Source of the DNA: Mesostigma viride
Taxonomy: Eukaryota; Streptophyta; Mesostigmatophyceae; Mesostigmatales; Mesostigmataceae
Direction: 5' to 3'
Length of the DNA stretch: 64,000 nt
NCBI GenBank assembly: GCA_009746045.1
Contig: RPFO01000050.1
Span: 186,001-250,000, forward strand
How positions within the stretch are numbered: position 1 is the stretch's first letter; the number at the start of each line of letters is the position of its first letter. The position numbers were made by a program, and so were the translations under genes. The notes beneath the pieces were generated by a model. It was not told the DNA's origin and did not search any database. It was given only the letters and a program-made list of their open reading frames with translations. Shown one piece after another: positions 46,123 through 56,775 of the stretch.

Positions 46123-46515
46123 TCAATCCTTTTTAACAACAGTAATGGATAGGGAACCGAATTCTAAGGTGAGAGGAGTATCTAAGCTAGATGAGGATGC
46201 AGCCCTCTTAGGGGGAGACGAAGGAGGGGTAGCAAAATCTAGAGCTTCTACAGGAGGGCGACCATGAGGAGTAGAACGTACGTGTAGGCCTAGATCTGAT
46301 ACGCTATGGTCTATAAGGAATTGTTGAGCTTCCTCGAAGGTAACAAATTTCTTATACCTAATTACATTATATGTACGATTTTGCACTATCTTCCTAGCAT
46401 CTGACCAAGAGAGGAAAATGGCTGACCATTGAGGGGTAATAACTACGTAATACTTAGCTAAACTATTATCACTAGATGAATGGGAAGGCGCAGTAAAAAC
46501 ACGACGTTGACTCAT
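46123..46515 (-). CDS. Small protein with viroplasmin / RNase H1 N-terminal-like domain
   Basis: 130 residues from ATG 46515. Residues about 20-65 fit the domain shared by caulimovirus viroplasmins and the N-terminus of eukaryotic RNase H1: K-YYVV, then IFLSWSDARK, a YKKF strand and TFEEAQQFL. In RNase H1 this fold binds RNA/DNA hybrids. The C-terminal half is low complexity (PPSSPPKRAASSSS). It sits on the same strand upstream of the gypsy gag, from which a TTAA transposon separates it. It may be an extra ORF of that element or an independent fragment. There is no RNase H catalytic domain beside it. Confidence 0.55.
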   Translation of the reverse strand: MSQRRVFTAPSHSSSDNSLAKYYVVITPQWSAIFLSWSDARKIVQNRTYNVIRYKKFVTFEEAQQFLIDHSVSDLGLHVRSTPHGRPPVEALDFATPPSSPPKRAASSSSLDTPLTLEFGSLSITVVKKD

Positions 46516-46899
46516 GATAACTCACCTGGCGTGTCTTGTGATGTCAAGCTAGACGAGGTAGGGGTAGGCGACTTAGCTGGACGATCTGGATCACCGAAAG
46601 AAGAAGGAGGGCGGACGTTTCCAGCTCTCGTCCTAAGTCAGCGGCCGGATATTCCAGCGCTCGTCCTAACACAGCGCCCCGTAACTCTGCGGGTGCGGCC
46701 GTCTAATAAGGCAGCAGCACAAGGAAAAAGGTGTAGGTACTGCGACGCTAATCGTCTCCGAACAGTAATACTCCCCTATCTAAGACAGGAAACAACCGTA
46801 AGCAGGAAAACAAGGCGAAGGACAGGCTAACTACGAAAGGATTCATCCGCTGCGAGCAGGTCTAGCTTCTAGGTAGAGCGTGTCCCGAAACGGGCAGCA

Positions 46900-47217
46900 C
46901 TACTCTCCTAGCTTGAAGGCGACCCGCCCATTACCTATCAAGGAAGTGTCGACTTCTTGTTCCTGGACGCGGAAGGGGTCTTGAACAGGTGTATGTGGCA
47001 AGGGATAGTCGTCTCGTTCACTACCTACTGAAGTTCCTCCGGAACCATTGTTACGCCGCGGATATCTACCTCCACCTCTACCTCTAATGGGCCTGATACT
47101 ACCTAAACTGGTCAGGCCTCCTCTACTTAACCCTCTGGCGAAAGACGAACGTGACGGAGCTGATCTCAATGCATTAACGTAAGTGTTACTATAATACGCC
47201 ATACAACCATTTATCAA
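46900..47217 (-). CDS. Hypothetical RG-rich small ORF
   Basis: 105 codons, basic, with SRGGL and RGRGGGRYPRRNNGSGG runs suggestive of RNA binding. It has the same strand and direction as the gypsy element and could belong to its leader. No homology is recognised. 46516-46899 holds nothing I can name. Confidence 0.25.
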   Translation of the reverse strand: MINGCMAYYSNTYVNALRSAPSRSSFARGLSRGGLTSLGSIRPIRGRGGGRYPRRNNGSGGTSVGSERDDYPLPHTPVQDPFRVQEQEVDTSLIGNGRVAFKLGE

Positions 47218-47639
47218 AACCCGTTTACTCCAGGAATAGAGGAAGGAAACACAACTACACTGCCGTGACCCAAGCCTAAATGTGTCAATTCATTTAACAC
47301 ACGCCGAGTGCACACACAAGGGGTAGAACGCGCATAAATGGTCACCAACGGTCCAACACGCTCGGGCCGACATGGCCCTCGCCTACAGATGCACGCTGGT
47401 CCACTACATCTACTGATGCACGCTGGTCCACTACATTCTACCACAGGATCAGGACCACTAGTAAAGTACGCGGCGCGGCGCCCAACGGCACCCAATGTAC
47501 CACAGTACTGTTACGAGGACAATAATGTCCCGGTAGGAGCCTAAACGTAAACCTAGGGACAACCGAGGCAAAAGACCTAATTTACGTCCGTAACTACAAC
47601 GAATTGTTACGCGACGTAACATCTACCCTGTTGACAGAA
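47218..47639. other. Unassigned sequence before the plus-strand copia
   Basis: A short direct repeat ATGCACGCTGGTCCACTACAT occurs twice near 47390-47435 (only its first 20 bases are needed to see it: ATGCACGCTGGTCCACTACA). No gene is seen. The boundary near 47637 is where the truncated copia pol starts. Confidence 0.35.
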
Positions 47640-48618
47640 TTTTGCTTGATCAACAATTTTCTTGTCTGACTGACTTGGAAGGGTGTGAAGCAATAGAGAT
47701 TGCTGGGCTGGAAGATCATGAGGGTCAGGGGGTCATTGAAAGAACCATCAGATCTGTCAAAACCCTACTAGCCAAAAACCCTTCAAAGGATGCTACTTCA
47801 GGGGTCTATTGTGACAGGGCACTCTGATGTCATGAAATGTGCACAACCCTAAACATGAGACCTGTCTTGCATGCCAAGTGGGGTGAAGTAATCCCAGCAG
47901 GCCTGCAGGCAGGTGTATATCCCCTAGAGGTGATAGCACTGTACAACACTGCACGTGCACAAACCTCAGCAAAACTGGCAGAAAAAGATAACACCCATCC
48001 CAGGCCAGTATTCCAAAAAGGTGATCAAGTTCTCTATTACAAGGAAAACAGCTTTGGTAAGGTTGGAACTTGGCTAGGTCCAGTTACCATCCGTGGATTT
48101 ACCAAAAATAGCAAGACCGTGGAGGTCAAGCACAATATCAATGGGAAGCGTCACAGGGTGAGCTGTCATAGAATTAAGAAGTATTATTCTCCCATGGCAG
48201 ACGTGCCTGGGGAAGAGTCTTTAAGCATGGACTCACTACTTCTATCTGGCAACTCCAGCATGCCCAGCAGTAGCCCTGAGCCACCAATTACTGCTGTTGA
48301 CAGCACCACGGCACCCTCTGTGAACCCTTCCACCCTCAGTGAAGCCAGGCCCACTTCACAACCTGGGGATTGCTTAACCAGGCATGAGGTAGCTGGGTTG
48401 GAAGCATTAGCTCAGCCCCAAGGCACGAACCTGTCTGCCAAACCTCCCGCTCTGAGGTCCAAATTGGCAGTCGCCTTGCAAGCACTACACAGGTCACATA
48501 AGCAACAAGCTGCTGTGGCCGCAGGGTTGGCCAAAGTCTCAGCTGTGTGCACTAGTCAGGACCCCTGGACCCTGGCAATAGACACTCAGGCACAGGTCAG
48601 TGTGATCAGTGTACAAGC
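47640..48618 (+). pseudogene. Decayed copia pol: integrase end and start of retropepsin-like domain
   Basis: Begins inside the integrase core (GQGVIERTIRSVKTLL carries the catalytic E). A frame change near 47826 leads into the next frame (LNMRPVLHAKWGEVIPAG), which aligns with element A pol. A C-terminal DNA-binding-like segment follows (GDQVLYYKENSFGKVGTW). After a long Ser/Pro linker comes AIDTQAQVSVISVQ, the protease-like motif. Element B then interrupts it; the CAAGC duplication is at 48614-48618. The 5' part (gag, integrase N-terminus) is missing. Confidence 0.88.
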
Positions 48619-49315
48619 AGTTAACGTTCTTATCACACGCAATGTGAAGGATATGGTTGCAATGCAGCAATGTGTGAATATGGTTGGAAACGGAGCTTTG
48701 TTAAAATCGGATAATGTTTACAGCGCTCACACACTTGAGGCTTGTACACGCGCTTGCCAAGTCAAGGCACAACACGTGAGGCGGGCTCGCAAGAGATGCC
48801 CATTTGGCACTGGCCTATTGTTTATATACTTGTGCACTGTGCTTGCTAGTCCTGAGCAACCTAGGAGGCCTGCTCAGTAATAACACCCCCGGTACAGTAT
48901 TCACTACCTGTACAGCGCCCAACTCCTATACAGTAGGTCTGCCATACAGGCACAGTGACCACAGAGCACAGTCCACAGTGACTATTGCATCTGCACCTAG
49001 AAGTCCAGGACTAAGCCTGCGGTACCAACAGACCACAGGTTAAGGTTCCTATTTCCTGCGTACGACGTATTAATCCAATACCGTCGTAGGTACAGCACCT
49101 AATTCCTGTCAGCCCAGGAATTACTGTCGACCCCATATGTCGTCGGCAAATATTCACGTCCGACTTAGAAGAACAGCCGGCTCGCGCTCGCGCGCGACCG
49201 GGAAGTCGGAACGCCATAACTTTCTTGATACTTGTCGGAATGAACTCGTTCCGGTGCCGCTGGAATCGCAGAGATATGCCGAATCAGGATCACGCCAATG
49301 CGCTTGGCGTTAACT
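48619..49315 (-). repeat. 3' LTR of element B
   Basis: 697 bp, with the same AGTTAACG inverted tips and a TATATAAA at 48821-48828. Confidence 0.93.
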
Positions 49316-50063
49316 CCAATCCTTTCTTTTCTTGAGCTGTAGCAGCTCACACAAGTCTACATACAAACACACACAATGGGTACTGGATATCCTCCCCAGA
49401 CTACAAGTCACAACCCGCTGGGCATGACAGTCAGCTTGGATTCCTTATTATATGTACATAGCACCCATACTGGCTCAGGAGCACAAACAAATTACAATGA
49501 GTCCCTATCCCTTCACGGGAGGCTCGTTGTGTTACCCATGTACAAGAGGTTGGCCAACTGTGGCAGCCCATAGGTGTTCAGCTAAGAACTTGAGAAGTAT
49601 GTACAACCTTCAGGACCTTAGGCGAAACCCCACAGATCACCCACAACAGCTCATCAGAAAACATTGCTGACCCCCAGACGGGAGTCGGCGCCGGTCTGCT
49701 GCCCCTTATCGAACCAGACACAACATCTACGCGAAGCACATGCAAAACACAAGCTCCCATACTCGTTCCAACCGTGGAAAATCAGGGGACCTGTCGCCAC
49801 CTCACCAGCATGGTGGATGGGTCAGCCAGTCCGTGAAACTCCGCCTTAAGACGGCACCAGGGAATCGAACCCCGCCCACAAACCACAGATCTGGGGAAAC
49901 CTCAGACTGAGATGAAAACCCCAGATAGACATCTCTCCATCAGAGACAATGTCAGACATTCCCACACCAGAGACATGTCTCACCCCTCAAGGTGTGCTCA
50001 GGATTATGTACAATCAAGCTCCCAGCCTGATATCCAGAGACTTAAGCACCCAGCTCTCAGCTT

Positions 50064-53000
50064 TTAGACAGATAGACCGACTTGACAGTCAGCATTCATG
50101 AGCTTCCTCAGTACATTGTACTGGGCTGGGGCCTTGTGTGGCAGCTTTGTCAATGCATCAGCAGGGTTCTCCTCGCCAGGGATATGCTTCAAGTCAACCA
50201 AACTGGCCAACTCCTTCAGCAACAAATAATCCAGGTCCCGGCTCCTGGCCAGCTGCTTGTGAACAAACTGGACCATACCCATGCTGTCTGTTAGCAACAA
50301 CGTCTCCATCTGCAAGGTCCAAGGGGTAACTGAAGCCAGCTCCAGCATTAACTCCTTTATGTACAGGCTGGACTGGATCCCCTCGCATATGGCCCTGCAT
50401 TCTGCCACATCTGAACTGATACAGACCCTCTTCTGCAGTCTGCTGTACCAGCTGAACAAACTTGCCCTGCTCTGATAAAAAGCAAACAGAGCAGCAGATC
50501 TCCCCCTGACCTTGGTAACCTGGCGAGCATCCATGGAACTGTCAACAAAGATCTCCAAGGTGATAGGCTGGGTAAAGTCAATCCCAGACAAAATCAGATC
50601 AGGGGTACTCTCCACCAACCGGGCTATGACTCGAGGCTTCTCATCCTCAAGCACCTCATCAGGCATTCTGCTATGGACCATCAAAGACGGACCACAGATG
50701 CTGGCAAACCAGGCCCACATGCCTCTCAACTCAGGTCCTGCAGCCTGGGTGATCTTCTCTGGCAAGGCCTTCACAATGGTCTGTTTATAATCTCCTCCAG
50801 CCTGAAGCCTGATACTCCACTCCCCGTCCCTCCTGAACAGGGTAGCCTGCATTCCACAGAACACTACAGGCTTGTTGGGCTCCTGCCACAGCTCCTTGCC
50901 CAGTGAAAACTTGCCACTGATGACAGGAATAAACTTCTTCAGCCAGGTCGTGGGGGCTAGCAAATGCAGATCATCTCCATGCAAACTAGCATACACTGGC
51001 AGACCCTCCCATTGGGCCAGCAGCAAACAGGGATCAACTGAAGACACTCTCAAGCCACACTCACTGATCAGAGCTTCCTGCAGCGTGAGTCTCCAGATGA
51101 TTGGGCTCGACCTGAGTCCTTCCAGGCCCTTCAGAATAACCAGGAATTGTTGATGCAGCTCCAGCTTCCAGATGGCAGGCACCTCAACACAGTAAGGCTC
51201 ATCCTGCTTCCACACCCTCCTGGCCACTTCTGGATCAGATTTTAAAAATGCCCTCTTGAAGTCCAGCAGCACTGATGACATAGCTGCTCCCCTGTTCAGC
51301 AACCCCACGTAGAGACATAGCAAAATTCTCCATGTGTCGTGTAGCATCCCTGGCGTGTATAGCTCCTCTCCTGGCAGACTCCCCGTGCCGTGATACTCAT
51401 TCAGGACAGGCCTGACATGGGGCACTGATACCTCATCCACAACCTTCCTCTTCAGCACAAATCTCAAAGCAAGCTTCCTTGATGCTGGGGGACGTCTGTC
51501 TGTTGGTGCAGCACACTCAAACTGCAACCACTCCTCCAATGCCTTGGAGAAGGCGAGCTTCCAAGCCTCAAACAAAGTAGGCGAGCTCATCTCTTGGACC
51601 AGCTGGTCATATGTCAAAGGAGAGTGTGCAGCAAGGCTCCTGTGAGTTATGCCAATACTGCTGGGGTGCAACACAGCTGGAATCACCAAACTGGCCGCTG
51701 GGGGCACCTCCCCTTCATCCCATTTTACACCCTTGACCGGCTTGGCCCTGCACCTGACTGGAAATGTTGTCCTGAAATTTTCTAGGGGAATCATCCCCCA
51801 GCCATCTCTTCTCAGAGCTGTAGCTCTGATAGAAATCCCAGGATTGCCCAGAAAATTCTGACCCAAAATCACAGGGCCATCATAGTCCTCTAGGACAAGG
51901 AAGGTCACATCCACACCCATGACAGGGGCAGTAACCTCTCCCAACACCCTTAGATGCGTCCTACCACTGAAATCAGACACCCAGGGGCAACTTGGTTCTC
52001 CGACCAGCAGTTCTCCTGTATGCTGAGGTCCCATGACAGAAACCTGTGCATTGGTATCTATCTCCATGGCAGCTACCTCAGGTTCATCCAACTGGACAAG
52101 CTTGGACACCTTAGGCTCCTTCTTGGCTCTTTGCAAAGCCTGTACAATATCTGATAGACGCACACCCCTAGGCCTGGTGTCGGGCCGTTCCGGAGGTGCA
52201 GCCTGTCCGCCTGCTTGCCCAACCACCGTATGTGAAGGTACCCCAGGGGCCGGGCCAGGGTCACCCTGAGGGCTCGATACAGCTGTAGCACCCTGATCAG
52301 GAAGCTCCACGTCACCCCCGCCTTGTACACCAGCGGGCACCTGGAAGAGGTCTCCTTGATTACCTCCCCGGGGACGGATCTTTGACCAGGACAGACGGTG
52401 CACTGCTTGGGAGCCATCAATGGCCACCCAGCACTTATGGCCAGCGGCTTCTACTCGGGTCACCACCCCATCATGCCAGCTGCCACGTTTCCCTGGAAAG
52501 CTTGGTTCCTTCCACACAACAACCTGTTGTCCAACGTTAGGTTCTAGGACACTCCAGCCCTTGTCTTTCTGCCTCAGCTTGAGGAACTTGGCCTCTAGCT
52601 TCTCCTTCCATGCCTGCTCAGCATCAGCTGGCAGCATCCTGGTATGCAGCATAAGAGGATTGATGGCAATGTCACCAAAGAACATGGGAGTCCTCAGGTT
52701 CAGCCTGTCCTCCACAGAACGTAGCCATGCAGATGTCACAATGGCAGATGACGTCCTTGGAATCCTCTCCACCAGCAGCACAGTCTTGATCTCTTGGATG
52801 GCTCTCTCCACCACCCCTTGCTGGCCGTGGCTCTCCCTGGGTGTAATCAGCAACTCTGGAAACTCTGGCAGGTTCTCACAGCACTCAAACTGAATGTCAC
52901 ACTGCAACAACTCCAACCCAGGGTACCTGCTCCTTGTCAACTTCAGAGCAGCAATCAATGTAGGCTTCTCCATGTCAGGCAGGATCTCTAGGGTCTTGTA

Positions 53001-53654
53001 CTTGGTATATCTGTCCACTGCCACCAGCAGCTTCAAACCCCTGATTCTCTGAATATCTACCTGCACATGGCCTGGCTGCAAAATAGGAGTCCTGGCATGA
53101 GACTGCTTGGGCTTTCTAGCAACTAGCCTGCACTTGCAAGCTTGAGCAACCTGTTGGCAGATGGAGTACAACTCACTTCCTCCCAGCCGTCTAGCAACTT
53201 GCAAAGACTGAGCTGCATGGCCAAACATGGTATGCAACCTTGAGGCAATGTCATACAAGAGAGAAAACCTTTTATTGTCATTATTAGCACTCAAGGTATG
53301 TACAGATCCCTTATGTACAGGAGGCACCAGGGTCGTGCCTGTCAGACTGTCTCCAGCCCTATCCTCATCCTGACCATCCTGTGCCAGTCCTGCACGGTCA
53401 GAATGCTTCTGAGATCCACCTGGGTCCACATCACCAGGTCCTACCTCAGGCTCAGCACCGCCATGGCGGGCACGTTGGCGAGTAACCACTGCAGCTACAG
53501 CTGGCATACTCTCTGTGGTAACCAAGCTTGCCCCATCGTGTCCAATAGGCTCTTTCACTAGAGCATGGGGCTGCCCCTCACTGCTGTCACTAGCAGCTTC
53601 ATTACACACCCCTGGGGGCACCCTCCAGGGTTCAGGGATGTGTGCAGGCTCAAG
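50064..53654 (-). CDS. pol: Copia-type pol: INT, retropepsin-like, RT, RNase H (element B)
   Basis: Same 1,196-codon frame as element A, with the same residues at every motif: integrase D, D and E; DTN protease; HGDD reverse transcriptase; RNase H. It opens directly after the gag UGA without an ATG. Nothing in it is visibly broken, so it is a candidate for current activity. Confidence 0.95.
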   Translation of the reverse strand, partial: LEPAHIPEPWRVPPGVCNEAASDSSEGQPHALVKEPIGHDGASLVTTESMPAVAAVVTRQRARHGGAEPEVGPGDVDPGGSQKHSDRAGLAQDGQDEDRAGDSLTGTTLVPPVHKGSVHTLSANNDNKRFSLLYDIASRLHTMFGHAAQSLQVARRLGGSELYSICQQVAQACKCRLVARKPKQSHARTPILQPGHVQVDIQRIRGLKLLVAVDRYTKYKTLEILPDMEKPTLIAALKLTRSRYPGLELLQCDIQFECCENLPEFPELLITPRESHGQQGVVERAIQEIKTVLLVERIPRTSSAIVTSAWLRSVEDRLNLRTPMFFGDIAINPLMLHTRMLPADAEQAWKEKLEAKFLKLRQKDKGWSVLEPNVGQQVVVWKEPSFPGKRGSWHDGVVTRVEAAGHKCWVAIDGSQAVHRLSWSKIRPRGGNQGDLFQVPAGVQGGGDVELPDQGATAVSSPQGDPGPAPGVPSHTVVGQAGGQAAPPERPDTRPRGVRLSDIVQALQRAKKEPKVSKLVQLDEPEVAAMEIDTNAQVSVMGPQHTGELLVGEPSCPWVSDFSGRTHLRVLGEVTAPVMGVDVTFLVLEDYDGPVILGQNFLGNPGISIRATALRRDGWGMIPLENFRTTFPVRCRAKPVKGVKWDEGEVPPAASLVIPAVLHPSSIGITHRSLAAHSPLTYDQLVQEMSSPTLFEAWKLAFSKALEEWLQFECAAPTDRRPPASRKLALRFVLKRKVVDEVSVPHVRPVLNEYHGTGSLPGEELYTPGMLHDTWRILLCLYVGLLNRGAAMSSVLLDFKRAFLKSDPEVARRVWKQDEPYCVEVPAIWKLELHQQFLVILKGLEGLRSSPIIWRLTLQEALISECGLRVSSVDPCLLLAQWEGLPVYASLHGDDLHLLAPTTWLKKFIPVISGKFSLGKELWQEPNKPVVFCGMQATLFRRDGEWSIRLQAGGDYKQTIVKALPEKITQAAGPELRGMWAWFASICGPSLMVHSRMPDEVLEDEKPRVIARLVESTPDLILSGIDFTQPITLEIFVDSSMDARQVTKVRGRSAALFAFYQSRASLFSWYSRLQKRVCISSDVAECRAICEGIQSSLYIKELMLELASVTPWTLQMETLLLTDSMGMVQFVHKQLARSRDLDYLLLKELASLVDLKHIPGEENPADALTKLPHKAPAQYNVLRKLMNADCQVGLSV

Positions 53655-54833
53655 TCAATGATCAGCAGCCTTGCCCTTGCCCTTGTCCTGGGATGGACCA
53701 GCCTTGTCCTTGCTGCCACCCTGAGCTGGCTTGCTCTGACCTTCCTGCCTCAGGTACGAGGGACACTCATTCCTGAAGTGACCCTTCCCCTGGCAGAAAT
53801 AACATTCCACCTGACTGATGTCCCGTGAGGTCCCACTGCTGGGCCCAGCCTTGGGAGGACCACCCACCCTCTTGAAGTCAAACTGGGACTGTGGATGTCC
53901 CGACTTCGGCGGGGTCCCCCGTCCAGCCCTTCTGTCACGCCCCCTCCTGGACCTTCCTCGACCCCTTGAAGAGGTCTCAGGCCCTCTCGAGGGCGCTGGG
54001 CCCCCGTGGCCCGATCCCCTCATGGACTTAACCGTGGGTTCAGTGGCCTCCTCATCACCCTGACGAGGGCGCTTACCACCCACGTACTTGCCGCTGAAAC
54101 ACTCATACAACTGGTCCGTCATGGCTGCCCAGCCATGGACCTGTCGCATGTGGATGGTCACATTATCCATGGTGACCGGATCCAGCTGCAGCGACTTGAG
54201 AAAGTCGCCCATGGCCATCCGATCTGCGACGAAGAAGCCCTTGGCCATGGCGTCCTCCCTCAGCTTGACGAAGTCTTCAAAGGCGTGGACCACTAGCTGC
54301 CCCTTGATGGGCTTGTAGTCCAGGTATTCTTGCTTCAGGTGGGACCCATCTATGGTCCTCTTGTCACTCAGGAACGACCTGAGTCGCGTCATAAACGCCG
54401 TCCAGGTGTCCCCCGCCGCGTGTCGCTCCCGAACAAACTTGAACAGCCGCCTCGCCGACTGCCGTATGTAGGCACTAGACGCCAGGATGCGAAGCTTGTC
54501 ACCGTTGTATATCTCCGTGTACAAGTTCATGTCCTCTAACATCCTCTCAGCATCCCGGGGCTGCCAATTGTCCTTGATGGACTGAAACTGGCCTAGCACC
54601 GCGTACCCCTCAGCAACGGTTGGTCGCTTAGGCGCCGCTTGATCTGCGGCTGGCGCGTGCTGCCCGCCCTGCGATCCTTGGCTCTGATTATCTGGCACCT
54701 CAGCCTGGTCTCCCAGCGCCTGGCCGTCCCCGCGTCCATCGCGTCCACCGCGTCCATCTCGTCCATCCAGCCCAGCGCCGCGCCGCGCGAAGCCCATAAA
54801 GCCCGCTTGTTGGTTGATAGCTCCATCCTCCAT
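53655..54833 (-). CDS. gag: Gag of element B
   Basis: 392 residues, identical to the element A gag: Gly/Arg/Asp-rich start, capsid-like helices, RG stretch, CCHC knuckle. The UGA at 53657-53655 is in frame with pol, in the same CAT-TGA-CTT context. Confidence 0.93.
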   Translation of the reverse strand: MEDGAINQQAGFMGFARRGAGLDGRDGRGGRDGRGDGQALGDQAEVPDNQSQGSQGGQHAPAADQAAPKRPTVAEGYAVLGQFQSIKDNWQPRDAERMLEDMNLYTEIYNGDKLRILASSAYIRQSARRLFKFVRERHAAGDTWTAFMTRLRSFLSDKRTIDGSHLKQEYLDYKPIKGQLVVHAFEDFVKLREDAMAKGFFVADRMAMGDFLKSLQLDPVTMDNVTIHMRQVHGWAAMTDQLYECFSGKYVGGKRPRQGDEEATEPTVKSMRGSGHGGPAPSRGPETSSRGRGRSRRGRDRRAGRGTPPKSGHPQSQFDFKRVGGPPKAGPSSGTSRDISQVECYFCQGKGHFRNECPSYLRQEGQSKPAQGGSKDKAGPSQDKGKGKAADH

Positions 54834-55210
54834 GATGGCCTCTGTTCAGATCTGCTACAGCCAGCCAAGTGGCCAAGCAGCAATTAAAGCAATATAAGCT
54901 ACTGAACAAGAAAGGAAAGTGCCAAGTGTTACCACTCAGGCAAGACCACCACGGCTGGCCCCAGGCGCGTCCTGGTTCTCCTTGTCGCTGTCGTCGTCGC
55001 TGTCGCTCACCACAATCAGCTCTGGTACCCTGCTACCTGCTGCGCCGTCGTCGACCCGCTGTCGGCCCGCGATGACTGAATCGTCACCGTTGGTAAAGTA
55101 GACAGGTGACAACCCGTCGTTGGCACCCGCGGATTGTACTTGGCACCTCGTGGTCGCCAAGTGTCTCGTCGCCTAGCCCAGCGACACCCCCTGCTCCTAC
55201 CTCAAGGTCA

Positions 55211-55852
55211 CTATCGTACCCAAGAGGTGCAAACTCTTCCCAACGCGTCACACGAACGCGAAGGGGCGGGGGCAGCTCCTGAAAAGGAACTCTTACTCGC
55301 TCTGGAAACCTGCCGACTCTTGTCGCGCGCTGTCCTCCGGCGATGGCTTCCGCTGTCGCCCCGACCTCTGCAAGCCGCCTGTATGCTCCGCTCCGCGTCG
55401 TTCACGCCTAACTGGCCCGCTGCAACACCCTCGTCGCCGATGCCGCCTGCGAAAGCACGTGGTACTCCCGCGCCCGCTACTGTCGGTACAAACTCGTGTC
55501 GCCCTGCGCCAGCTGCCTCCGCAACCTCGCCTCGCCTTGCTGCCAACTCCGTCCGCACTCGCTCTGCTACTGCAGTAATCACCGTCTGGATGCCGACCAA
55601 CCCGTGAAGCTCCTGCTCAAGGTCGTCGATGCTCCGGTGCTCCGGAATGACGATGGTTTGTACGTGTCGCAGAATTCGCTCCCAATCTTCGACCTGGTCG
55701 TCGACGAATTGCACGAAGCTGCGATTTACAGGCGGACGATCTGCAAGCAATAAAGATAGATCCCGAACGACACGACGTAATTCAGGAGAAATCGAACCCC
55801 CAGCAGACTGCCGAAACCGGAAATCCTGCTGCCGTTGTTCCTCCTGCACCAT
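55211..55852 (-). CDS. Upstream leader ORF (ORF0-like) of element B
   Basis: 213 codons from ATG 55852. The first 159 or so match the element A ORF. A missing G near 55385 then puts B in a different frame with a basic tail (RTARDKSRQVSRASKS) ending at 55211. Single-base indels separate the two copies only in this segment. Confidence 0.4.
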   Translation of the reverse strand: MVQEEQRQQDFRFRQSAGGSISPELRRVVRDLSLLLADRPPVNRSFVQFVDDQVEDWERILRHVQTIVIPEHRSIDDLEQELHGLVGIQTVITAVAERVRTELAARRGEVAEAAGAGRHEFVPTVAGAGVPRAFAGGIGDEGVAAGQLGVNDAERSIQAACRGRGDSGSHRRRTARDKSRQVSRASKSSFSGAAPAPSRSCDALGRVCTSWVR

Positions 55853-55945
55853 TCACCACCAGACGAGCTCCTCGCGTCGTCAACGCTGCACACCGCAACC
55901 GGCAACGACCCTCCTGGCCGTTCCGCTGAGACTGGTTGTAATTTG

Positions 55946-56641
55946 AGTTAACGTTCTTATCACACGCAATGTGAAGGATATGGTTGCAATGCAGCAATGT
56001 GTGAATATGGTTGGAAACGGAGCTTTGTTAAAATCGGATAATGTTTACAGCGCTCACACACTTGAGGCTTGTACACGCGCTTGCCAAGTCAAGGCACAAC
56101 ACGTGAGGCGGGCTCGCAAGAGATGCCCATTTGGCACTGGCCTATTGTTTATATACTTGTGCACTGTGCTTGCTAGTCCTGAGCAGCCTAGGAGGCCTGC
56201 TCAGTAATAACACCCCGGTACAGTATTCACTACCTGTACAGCGCCCAACTCCTATACAGTAGGTCTGCCATACAGGCACAGTGACCACAGAGCACAGTCC
56301 ACAGTGACTATTGCATCTGCACCTAGAAGTCCAGGACTAAGCCTGCGGTACCAACAGACCACAGGTTAAGGTTCCTATTTCCTGCGTACGACGTATCAAT
56401 CCAATACCGTCGTAGGTACAGCACCTAATTCCTGTCAGCCCAGGAATTACTGTCGACCCCATATGTCGTCGGCAAATATTCACGTCCGACTTAGAAGAAC
56501 AGCCGGCTCGCGCTCGCGCGCGACCGGGAAGTCGGAACGCCATAACTTTCTTGATACTTGTCGGAATGAACTCGTTCCGGTGCCGCTGGAATCGCAGAGA
56601 TATGCCGAATCAGGATCACGCCAATGCGCTTGGCGTTAACT
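55946..56641 (-). repeat. 5' LTR of element B
   Basis: 696 bp; TATATAAA at 56148-56155 on minus; AGTTAACG inverted tips. Confidence 0.93.
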
Positions 56642-56775
56642 CAAGCCATCCCTGGTCTTGAGATTGCACCTTCATTTTGGGCACGGGTGCAGGATTTCTC
56701 AGGCCAAAGCTCACTGGAGGTAGTGGGACAGGTGATGCTCCCTATACTTGGTATTCAGACACCCTTCCAGGTGGT
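56642..56775 (+). pseudogene. Decayed copia pol: middle of the retropepsin-like domain
   Basis: Reads IPGLEIAPSFWARVQDFSG and VVGQVMLPILGIQTPF, aligning with the element A segment between DTN and ILGQNFL. It is bounded on the left by element B and on the right by a LINE fragment (duplication TTCCAGGTGGT at 56765-56775). Confidence 0.85.

Larger units (their letters stand above)
48619..56641 (-). mobile_element. Copia-type LTR retrotransposon, element B (8,023 bp)
   Basis: Near-identical sister of element A. It is flanked by CAAGC (48614-48618 and 56642-56646) within the protease-like domain of the plus-strand copia. The two LTRs differ at about three positions. Internal differences from A are a few single-base indels in the leader ORF. 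Outside that I see none by eye. Confidence 0.96.
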
